Shown piece after piece: positions 1-5,765 of a stretch of 14,186 nucleotides of DNA. The position numbers and the translations under genes were made by a program. The DNA is from Lachnospiraceae bacterium (GTDB taxonomy: Bacteria > Bacillota_A > Clostridia > Lachnospirales > Lachnospiraceae). Where the stretch lies: the NCBI GenBank assembly GCA_024691045.1, contig JAILOC010000035.1, forward strand, positions 1 to 14,186, read 5' to 3'. The notes under the pieces were generated by a model, which had not been told where the DNA came from, did not search any database, and was given only the letters and a program-made list of their open reading frames with translations. Numbering within the stretch: the first letter of the stretch is position 1; the number at the start of each line of letters is the position of its first letter.

Positions 1-30
1 TGCAAAATAATCAATACGATTATCATGAAG

Positions 31-61
31 ATCCCGGAGGCATAAGCTTCCGGGATTTTTT
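31..61 (+). terminator. Rho-independent terminator of an upstream gene outside the window
   Basis: A 10-bp stem (31-40 with 47-56, one G-T wobble) closes a 6-nt loop and runs directly into TTTTTT at 56-61. This is a textbook intrinsic terminator reading rightward. The gene it ends lies left of the window; a TAA at 8-10 could be its stop codon, but two codons are too few to say. Confidence 0.85.
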
Positions 62-97
62 CGTATCTTCATTTAAGGCTGGACGGACTTAAATAAT

Positions 98-127
98 TTG
101 TTGCTTTTCCTTCTTTTATAGTATAAT
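98..127 (+). promoter_or_regulatory. Probable housekeeping-sigma promoter of the flagellin-like gene
   Basis: TTGTTG at 98-103 and a perfect TATAAT at 122-127 are separated by 18 bases, so transcription would start near 134, leaving a leader of about 90 nt before the ATG at 227. The -10 is strong and the -35 moderate. Flagellin genes often use a SigD/FliA promoter; I found only a weak partial match to that consensus further down, so a SigA-type promoter is the better reading. Confidence 0.5.
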
Positions 128-154
128 CAAGGTGTAACGGATATTTGAATTATT

Positions 155-181
155 AAGCAAACGATCATCGGTCGATTGCTT
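155..181 (+). promoter_or_regulatory. Leader hairpin upstream of the flagellin-like gene
   Basis: Bases 155-166 pair with 170-181 around a 3-nt loop: 11 pairs including one G-T wobble, and one A-A mismatch. It lies in the presumed 5' untranslated region, about 33 nt upstream of the ribosome binding site. No T-tract follows, so it is not a terminator. It may stabilise the mRNA or take part in translational control; the function is inferred only. Confidence 0.45.
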
Positions 182-226
182 GTTAGTTTTCTACACAGAT
201 GTGAATGATATGTAAAGGGGGGACAT

Positions 227-997
227 ATGAGTTCGGTAAGCGGTGTTTCTTCTAACGGATATAATTCTTTATATGGAAAGATTGCAAGCGGAAAAGCTCT
301 TCAGTCTTCAGCAGACGGCGCAGCCGAACTTGCGATCTCCGAGAAGATGAATACTCAGATACGAGGACTCGATCAGGGTTCCGATAATGTTTCATCCGGT
401 ATCGATGCGATCAGGATCCAGGATTCCGCTCTCGGTGATGTCACCGATTATCTTCAGAGGATCAGAGAGCTCGCTCTTGCCGCATCCAATTCATTTACCG
501 TTTCGGATGACGATAAGCAGATCTTCCAGAAGGAGATCTCACAGCTCAAGGAAGGAATTGAAGGAGTATCGAATATCACTTCCTATAATGAGAAGAAACT
601 TCTCGACGGTTCTACCGGTGATATGAACATCGCAACCGATTCAAATGGTACTAATGTCAGCGTCAGCGGAAATAATTCCACACTTGAAGCGCTCGGTATT
701 GCCGATTTTGATGTTACTAAGGATTTTGATATCAAAGATATCGACAAGGCACTTGAGACTGTTTCCAAGATGAGATCGGATGCCGGTGCCAAGATGAATT
801 CTCTTGAGCACATCTACAATATCAATCAGACCGGAGCATATAATCTTACCGCAGCAGATTCGAGACTCGAAGATCTCGATATGGAAAAAGCAGTAAGCAA
901 GCTTGATAAGCAGAGACTTCTTGATACCATTTCCGTCATGATGCAGAAGAAAAAAGAAGAGGATGAAGCCGGACGTGTAACAAGGCTTTTTTCCTAA
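227..997 (+). CDS. Flagellin-like protein with shortened N-terminal D0 segment
   Basis: A 256-residue homologue of flagellin, the exported filament subunit. The N-terminal flagellin domain is clear: ASGKALQSSADGAAELAISEKM (about residues 20-41), QIRGLDQGSDN, then LQRIRELALAASN and YNEKKLLDGS near 120-130. The C-terminal domain is seen in LEHIYNINQTGAYNLTAADS and LEDLDMEKAV. It has no cysteine, as is usual for flagellins. The region between the conserved domains is short, so there is little surface domain. Two things are odd. The usual start (about ten residues of the INHNLSALNT type) is missing, and an in-frame TGA at 206-208 excludes an upstream start. The C-terminus reads KKKEEDEAGRVTRLFS instead of the glutamine-rich, hydrophobic D0 tail. 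The start is set by AAAGGGGGG at 214-222. It is more likely a minor or divergent paralogue than the main filament protein. Confidence 0.85.
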   Translation: MSSVSGVSSNGYNSLYGKIASGKALQSSADGAAELAISEKMNTQIRGLDQGSDNVSSGIDAIRIQDSALGDVTDYLQRIRELALAASNSFTVSDDDKQIFQKEISQLKEGIEGVSNITSYNEKKLLDGSTGDMNIATDSNGTNVSVSGNNSTLEALGIADFDVTKDFDIKDIDKALETVSKMRSDAGAKMNSLEHIYNINQTGAYNLTAADSRLEDLDMEKAVSKLDKQRLLDTISVMMQKKKEEDEAGRVTRLFS

Positions 998-1018
998 TAT
1001 AAAAAGGAGGAATGAAAA

Positions 1019-1834
1019 ATGGCAGATATTAATTTTGGCAAACCCTTAACAATTAATCCCGAAAATGTTTCCTCCGTGAAGAATTCTCCCGTCACTCCCG
1101 CCGCAAAGCAGGAGCAGACCGCCAAGCCGAAGCCGGAAGTTCCCGGTCTGGAGAATGTTATCTATACCTCGGAGGATGGCGACACCGTACAGGTTAAGCC
1201 TGAAGCTAACGAGAGACTTTCCGACGGTTTTGTTTTCAACAAAACAGACAGAAGCTCTAAGGAAGAGACCATTGATATCGCGGTGAGCGATAAGGATGAC
1301 AAGGGGCCCGTAAAGGAAGAAAATGAAAATTCGGTCAAGGAGGCAGAAAAATCTGCCGCCGAGATTGAAAAACGCAGAGAAGAGAAGATCGAAGAGATGA
1401 TCAAAGCTTCTCAGGAAGAAAGCGATAAGAGAAAAGAAGCTGCAAGGGATGTTCTCCAAAAAGAAGCAGATGACAAAGCGGCAGATAAAGCTCTCGATAA
1501 TAAAGTAAACTTTGCCGGTGTATCGGATTCCGAACTTGAGAGAATGTATCTGACCGGAAGGATCTCCAGTTACGATTACAATTCCGAGATGGCTTCGCGG
1601 AAGGAAAACGAAGAAGCAAATAATAAGGAAGCAAGCGATCTATCAAAGGCTGCGGGTGATATACAGGCAGGACTTGAGAAGAACAAGATTCTTGAGGATG
1701 CGATCGAAGCAGACAAGAAAGGAACCGGCTACACCACCAGGGAAGAAGAGGAAGCGGTTAAGCAGGCACTCTTCGAAACTGATAAGGACGATAATTCTGA
1801 GGGCAAGGGATTTGAGATCAATATAATCAGGTAA
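1019..1834 (+). CDS. Unrecognised charged, cysteine-free protein co-transcribed with the flagellin-like gene
   Basis: A 271-residue protein that I do not recognise. It has no signal peptide, no membrane segment, and no cysteine or tryptophan. Residues about 1-60 are proline/lysine-rich and probably disordered. About 95-160 is a dense Glu/Lys/Ala stretch (for example EKRREEKIEEMIKASQEE) likely to form a long helix or coiled coil. About 170-195 (SDSELERMYLTGRISSYDYN onward) resembles the short SHOCT-type motif, with a leucine-rich half, G-x-I-S, then a D-Y/E half. The C-terminal 60 residues are again charged. It starts 21 nt after the flagellin-like stop, with a strong AAGGAGG site at 1004-1010, and shares its terminator, so the two are one transcript. 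An adaptor, chaperone or export-related role for the flagellin-like protein is a guess from context only. Confidence 0.8.
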   Translation: MADINFGKPLTINPENVSSVKNSPVTPAAKQEQTAKPKPEVPGLENVIYTSEDGDTVQVKPEANERLSDGFVFNKTDRSSKEETIDIAVSDKDDKGPVKEENENSVKEAEKSAAEIEKRREEKIEEMIKASQEESDKRKEAARDVLQKEADDKAADKALDNKVNFAGVSDSELERMYLTGRISSYDYNSEMASRKENEEANNKEASDLSKAAGDIQAGLEKNKILEDAIEADKKGTGYTTREEEEAVKQALFETDKDDNSEGKGFEINIIR

Positions 1835-1839
1835 GATCG

Positions 1840-1874
1840 AATACCCGTATCTCAAATGGGGTACGGGTATTTCT
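1840..1874 (+). terminator. Terminator of the flagellin-like two-gene unit
   Basis: A 14-bp stem (1840-1853 with 1858-1871, two G-T wobbles) closes an AAAT loop six bases after the stop codon at 1834. The following TTTCT is short, so termination may be partial, but the position fits an operon end. Confidence 0.7.
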
Positions 1875-1949
1875 ATGCTGAAAAAAGGTCTTCATTTTGT
1901 GCTTTTTTTATAATAAATATTGCTAAAATGCAGAAAATTATAGGAAACA

Positions 1950-1978
1950 TTGATACTAGTATACTAGTGTGCTATACT
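1950..1978 (+). promoter_or_regulatory. Promoter of the MscS-type channel gene
   Basis: TTGATA at 1950-1955 and TATACT at 1973-1978 are separated by exactly 17 bases, a strong SigA-type match. Transcription would start near 1985, only about 11 nt before the ATG at 1996. The spacer holds a perfect palindrome (1955-1968). Confidence 0.7.
1955..1968. promoter_or_regulatory. Perfect 14-bp palindrome in the mscS promoter spacer, operator candidate
   Basis: ACTAGTATACTAGT is its own reverse complement and sits between the -35 and -10 boxes, where a dimeric repressor or a MerR-type activator would bind. It also reads as two ACTAGT hexamers separated by AT. No regulator gene lies next to it, so the binding protein is unknown. 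Confidence 0.45.
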
Positions 1979-1995
1979 TTAGAAAGTGAAAAGAT

Positions 1996-2826
1996 ATGGA
2001 TGATATTGTAAAGGTTATAATAATTCTTCTGGTCGGTATCGTGCTGTGGATGATCCTTAAGCTGATATCGGGAAAGCGCAAGAAACTGCATGTCAGATTT
2101 ATATGCAGCCTCCTCAGAATGCTTGTAATGATCGGCGTTCTCATCGGAGTTTTACAGGTATATTTCGATCTGCAGAATGTACTTACCGCTGTGCTCACCG
2201 GAGGAGGACTTGTCCTTGCGATCCTTAGCTTTGCAGCGCAGAAGAGCCTCAACAATATTCTTTCCGGAATCGCGATCTCACTTTCCAGACCCTTTGATCT
2301 GGGAGACAAGATCAAGATCATAAGCGGCGGTTCGGTAATGGCTGAAGGGACCGTGACTGATATTACCCTGCGCCATACCGTTGTTATGACCTATGACGGA
2401 CAGGCATGCATGGTTCCGAACGGAACAATGAATGAGAGCATGCTGCTGAATGTAAGCCATGAAGACCGTATCGGTAATTTCCTGGAGATCACTGTCGGCT
2501 ACGGTGATGATCTTGATAAAGCCATCGCACTTATGGAAGAGGTTGTAAGAGCTACCGATAATGTCATCGACTGCACCAAGCCTCTTATCTGCAGGTTCGA
2601 TCCCGACGGTCCCGTTGTTAAGACGACCGTATGGACCAAGACCGTTGCCGAGAATTTTGTCGCGTGCGGTTCAATTAGGAAGAGACTCATAGAAACCTAC
2701 AGGAAAAACGGGATCACGATACCTTACAGAACGGTTACAGTGGATAAGCAGGAGCCGGTTAACGTAAATAATCTTGACACACAGTCAACTGAACGCCCGG
2801 CAAAAAAACGAAACAAAACTAAGTAA
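1996..2826 (+). CDS. Small-conductance mechanosensitive channel, MscS family
   Basis: A 276-residue membrane channel that opens under membrane tension and releases solutes during osmotic downshock. Two hydrophobic helices lie at about residues 5-24 and 34-58. The pore helix, about 62-98, carries the MscS signature: a Gly/Ala-rich stretch LTGGGLVLAILSFAAQKSLN, then a break and SGIAISLSRPFDLGD, which leads into the beta domain. The vestibule domain follows, with VPNGTMNESMLLN and a C-terminal alpha/beta part (ITVGYGDDLDKAIALMEEV). The last 25 residues are polar and lysine-rich. The length matches the three-helix E. coli MscS type. No convincing ribosome binding site precedes the ATG and the promoter lies very close. 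The next ATG, at codon 19, would delete the first helix, so the first start is kept. The gene appears to be monocistronic. Confidence 0.93.
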   Translation: MDDIVKVIIILLVGIVLWMILKLISGKRKKLHVRFICSLLRMLVMIGVLIGVLQVYFDLQNVLTAVLTGGGLVLAILSFAAQKSLNNILSGIAISLSRPFDLGDKIKIISGGSVMAEGTVTDITLRHTVVMTYDGQACMVPNGTMNESMLLNVSHEDRIGNFLEITVGYGDDLDKAIALMEEVVRATDNVIDCTKPLICRFDPDGPVVKTTVWTKTVAENFVACGSIRKRLIETYRKNGITIPYRTVTVDKQEPVNVNNLDTQSTERPAKKRNKTK

Positions 2827-2852
2827 GCATCTGCATTTCGGGCCTTTCGGCA

Positions 2853-2881
2853 TTGCCCCGGAAAACAAAAATGACTATAGG
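2853..2881 (+). promoter_or_regulatory. Weak candidate promoter for uxuAB
   Basis: TTGCCC (2853-2858) and TATAGG (2876-2881) are 17 bases apart, just upstream of the GGAG ribosome binding site at 2891. The match is moderate. An imperfect hairpin (2836-2843 with 2855-2863, one bulged C) overlaps the -35 box but has no T-tract, so no clear terminator separates mscS from uxuA. Confidence 0.3.
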
Positions 2882-2904
2882 TCAATTTATGGAGACATAA
2901 TATC

Positions 2905-4041
2905 ATGGAAATGACCCTCAGATGGTATGGAAAGGAATTCGATACCGTAAAGCTTTGGCAGATCAGACAGATCCCGGGTGTGAAGGGAGTTATAACGACA
3001 CTTTATGACAAGCAGGCGGGAGAGCTCTGGACTGAGGATGAGATAAAGTCTCTTATCAATGATGTTTCCGAAGAGGGTATGCACATTGCCGGAATTGAAT
3101 CCGTCAATGTTTCCGATGATATCAAGACCGCAGGCGCTAAAAGAGATGAGCATATCGATAATTATATAAAGACTCTTGAAAACCTGGGAAAGCAGAACAT
3201 TCATATGGTCTGCTATAATTTTATGCCTGTTTTCGACTGGACCAGATCGGAGCTTGCAAGAAAAAGATTCGACGGCTCAACGGTCCTTGCTTATTCGCAG
3301 GATGCTATAGATGCGATAGATCCCGCGAATATGTTTGATTCCATCAAGGATCAGATGAACGGTACGGTAATGCCGGGATGGGAACCCGAAAGACTCGGAC
3401 ATGTCAAAGAACTCTTCGGCATGTACAAGGATATCGATGAAGCGAACCTTTTTGATAACCTCGTTTATTTCCTTAAAGCGATCATGCCCGTATGTGACAA
3501 GTACGACATCAATATGGCCATACATCCCGACGATCCCGCGTGGAGCGTATTCGGCCTTCCCCGTATCATCAATAATAAAGAAAACATTTCCAGGATGCTT
3601 AAAGCGGTTGATAACCCTCACAACGGTGTTACCTTCTGCGCTGGTTCTTTCGGAACAAATCCCGAGAACGATCTTCCGGATATGATACGTTCATTTGCGG
3701 GAAGAGTTCATTTTGCACATGTAAGAAATCTTCAGTTCAATTCCTTCTGCCGCGAGGACGGCAGTGCGGTCAGAGCCTGGAGCGGTGTGGATATTCCTGT
3801 CGGAAAGCCTGATTTTGAAGAGGCCGCACATCTTTCAAGCGACGGAAGCTTTGACATGTATGAGATCGCAAGAGCTCTTTACGAATCCGGATTTACAGGT
3901 CCCATCCGTCCCGATCACGGAAGAATGATCTGGGGAGAAGAGGCAATGCCCGGCTACGGTCTTTACGACAGGGCACTGGGTGCTGCATATATTAACGGTC
4001 TTTGGGAAGCTATCGATAAAGCACACGGAGGCGTAAGATGA
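2905..4041 (+). CDS. uxuA: Mannonate dehydratase (EC 4.2.1.8)
   Basis: Converts D-mannonate to 2-keto-3-deoxy-D-gluconate in hexuronate catabolism, in the cytoplasm. The 378-residue length is normal for the family (about 350-395), and the protein looks full length. Family landmarks are: the start MEMTLRWYGKEFDTV; IRQIPGVKGVITTLYD; CYNFMPVFDWTRSEL from residue 103; a metal-site region HPDDPAWSVFGLPRI from residue 207; VTFCAGSFGTNPENDL; VHFAHVRNLQ; and PDHGRMIWGE from residue 336, followed by PGYGLYDRALGAAYINGLWEA. The fold is a TIM barrel. The start is supported by GGAG at 2891-2894. Its last codons overlap the uxuB start (ATGA), so the two are translationally coupled and work as successive steps. 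Confidence 0.96.
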   Translation: MEMTLRWYGKEFDTVKLWQIRQIPGVKGVITTLYDKQAGELWTEDEIKSLINDVSEEGMHIAGIESVNVSDDIKTAGAKRDEHIDNYIKTLENLGKQNIHMVCYNFMPVFDWTRSELARKRFDGSTVLAYSQDAIDAIDPANMFDSIKDQMNGTVMPGWEPERLGHVKELFGMYKDIDEANLFDNLVYFLKAIMPVCDKYDINMAIHPDDPAWSVFGLPRIINNKENISRMLKAVDNPHNGVTFCAGSFGTNPENDLPDMIRSFAGRVHFAHVRNLQFNSFCREDGSAVRAWSGVDIPVGKPDFEEAAHLSSDGSFDMYEIARALYESGFTGPIRPDHGRMIWGEEAMPGYGLYDRALGAAYINGLWEAIDKAHGGVR

Positions 4042-5660
4042 AGCTTTGTCTTGACGGAATCGCTGAAAAGAATGCATGGGAAAGCAAGGGATACCACCTT
4101 CCTTCCTATGATGTTAAGTCGGTAAAAGAAAAAACGGATAAAAGTCCCGCCTGGGTTCATTTCGGTGCGGGAAATATCTTCAGGGCATATCATGCAAGGC
4201 TTGCCCAGGAGATGATAGAAAATGGACTAATGGATACCGGCATAGTTGTTGCCGAGGGTTTCGATTACGAGATAATCGACAAAGCATACAAGCCCTTCGA
4301 CAACCTTTCCATACTTGCAATACTTAAATCCGACGGATCCGTTGAAAAGCAGGTGATCGGCTCCGTTACCGCATCCGTTAAGCTCGATACGGCAGCAGCT
4401 GATGACTTTGCATATCTCCGGAATGCATTTGAAAATCCGAGCCTGCAGCTTGCAACATTTACCATTACCGAGAAGGGCTACTCTCTCAAGGGCCCGGACG
4501 GTGATTACACTAAAGCTGTTTCGGAGGATATGTCGAACGGCCCCGAAAAGTGCGTATCATATATCGGAAAAGTATGTTCACTTCTCTATGCAAGATATGC
4601 AGCCGGTGCTTTTCCCATCGCAATGGTAAGCACCGATAACTGTTCCCATAACGGACAAAAGCTCTATGATGCGATACATGAATTTGCCGTAAAGTGGGCA
4701 GAGGCCGGCGTTGCTGACAAGGGATTCCGGGCTTATGTCGAGGATCCCGCGAAGGTTTCCTTCCCCTGGTCGATGATCGACAAGATCACGCCCAGGCCCG
4801 ATGATTCCGTTAAGGATATGATCGCTGCGGATGGTGTTGAGGATCCCGAACCTGTTATAACAGGCTTTCATACATATGTCGCTCCCTTTGTTAACGCTGA
4901 GGAGAGTGAGTATCTCGTTATAGAAGATGATTTCCCGGGCGGAAGACCCGCACTTGAAAAGGCAGGCGTCATCTTCACGGATCGTGATACCGTCAATAAT
5001 GTCGAGAGAATGAAGGTTACCACATGCCTGAATCCTCTTCACACTTCGCTCGCTATATACGGATGTCTTCTGGGCTTTACCAGGATCTCCGAGGAAATGA
5101 AGGATGCCGATCTTCTTAAACTGATAGATACGGTGGGATATAAAGAGGGACTTCCCGTAGTTACGGATCCCGGAGTCGTTAACCCTTCCGAGTTCATCGA
5201 TACGGTTGTAAATAAGAGACTTCCGAATCCCTTTATGCCCGACACTCCCCAGAGGATCGCATGCGATACTTCGCAGAAGATCCCCATCAGATTCGGTGAG
5301 ACCATAAAGAGCTACATTGCAGATGCCGGCAGGGATGTTATGGACCTTAATGCGATCCCTCTGGTCATCGCAGGATGGCTGCGTTATGCGAAGGGAATCG
5401 ATGATAAGGGTAATGCATTCGAATGCAGCCCCGATCCCGGTCTTCCTGCGGTTCAGAAATCGCTTGAATGCCTGGCGTTCGGAAAAGAGATCTCTTTTGA
5501 CGAAGCGAAGGCGGTACTTGATCCCATCCTTTCCGATACGGAGCTTTTTGCTGCAGATCTTGTGAAGGCCGGACTTTCAGACAGGATCGTCACATATTTC
5601 ATAAGTCTTATGAAGAGCCCCGGAGCGGTAAGGGAGACTCTTCACGCAGCACTCGCTTAA
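4038..5660 (+). CDS. uxuB: Fructuronate reductase, long-chain mannitol dehydrogenase family (EC 1.1.1.57)
   Basis: Reduces D-fructuronate to D-mannonate with NADH, the step before UxuA. The 540-residue protein starts with a Rossmann nucleotide-binding loop, WVHFGAGNIFRAY, from residue 39. It carries the catalytic signature of the long-chain polyol dehydrogenases, K-x5-N-x2-H, at K326, N332 and H335 (within MKVTTCLNPLHTSLAIYG). The middle contains VSTDNCSHNG and FPWSMIDKITPRP, typical of the family. The C-terminal helical domain includes PQRIACDTSQKIPIRF. A GGAGG site lies at 4027-4031, inside uxuA, and the ATG overlaps the uxuA stop by four bases. Family membership is certain. The choice of fructuronate over tagaturonate or mannitol as substrate rests on the uxuA neighbour. 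Confidence 0.92.
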   Translation: MKLCLDGIAEKNAWESKGYHLPSYDVKSVKEKTDKSPAWVHFGAGNIFRAYHARLAQEMIENGLMDTGIVVAEGFDYEIIDKAYKPFDNLSILAILKSDGSVEKQVIGSVTASVKLDTAAADDFAYLRNAFENPSLQLATFTITEKGYSLKGPDGDYTKAVSEDMSNGPEKCVSYIGKVCSLLYARYAAGAFPIAMVSTDNCSHNGQKLYDAIHEFAVKWAEAGVADKGFRAYVEDPAKVSFPWSMIDKITPRPDDSVKDMIAADGVEDPEPVITGFHTYVAPFVNAEESEYLVIEDDFPGGRPALEKAGVIFTDRDTVNNVERMKVTTCLNPLHTSLAIYGCLLGFTRISEEMKDADLLKLIDTVGYKEGLPVVTDPGVVNPSEFIDTVVNKRLPNPFMPDTPQRIACDTSQKIPIRFGETIKSYIADAGRDVMDLNAIPLVIAGWLRYAKGIDDKGNAFECSPDPGLPAVQKSLECLAFGKEISFDEAKAVLDPILSDTELFAADLVKAGLSDRIVTYFISLMKSPGAVRETLHAALA

Positions 5661-5696
5661 CCAAAGTTAACCGATACAAACAGCTGAATAATTTAG

Positions 5697-5702
5697 TATA
5701 AT
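5697..5702 (+). promoter_or_regulatory. Candidate -10 box upstream of the GH2 gene
   Basis: A perfect TATAAT lies five bases before the hairpin at 5708. The best -35 at proper spacing, GATACA at 5673-5678 (18-base spacer), is poor. If used, the GH2 transcript would begin almost at the hairpin. Confidence 0.3.
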
Positions 5703-5707
5703 TCTTT

Positions 5708-5737
5708 ATGGGTGATGCTTTCATCACCCATATTGTT
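5708..5737 (+). terminator. Hairpin after uxuB, probable terminator
   Basis: A perfect 10-bp stem (ATGGGTGATG at 5708-5717 with CATCACCCAT at 5722-5731) closes a CTTT loop, about 47 bases after the uxuB stop. The tail ATTGTTAT is only weakly T-rich, so it may terminate partially. Alternatively it could be a 5'-end hairpin of the GH2 message. Confidence 0.5.
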
Positions 5738-5765
5738 ATATGCGGGATAATATAAGAGGTTTAAA

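Noticed and set aside
1..91. Open frame entering from the left edge (frame 3) up to a TAA at 89-91
   Set aside because: It would read straight through the strong terminator at 31-61 and shows no recognisable protein.
154..178. Possible SigD/FliA (flagellar) promoter, TAAG followed by GTCGATTG
   Set aside because: The spacing is 13-15 bases depending on alignment and the -10 fits GCCGATAA poorly. The same bases form the leader hairpin, which explains them better.
1882..1914. A-run and T-run (AAAAAAGG ... GCTTTTTTT) as a second terminator
   Set aside because: Only A-T pairs plus one G-C would form the stem, around a loop of more than ten bases, so it is unlikely to be stable.
2836..2863. Terminator between mscS and uxuA
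   Set aside because: The stem is short with a bulge and a wobble, and it is followed by GAAAACAAAA rather than a T-tract.
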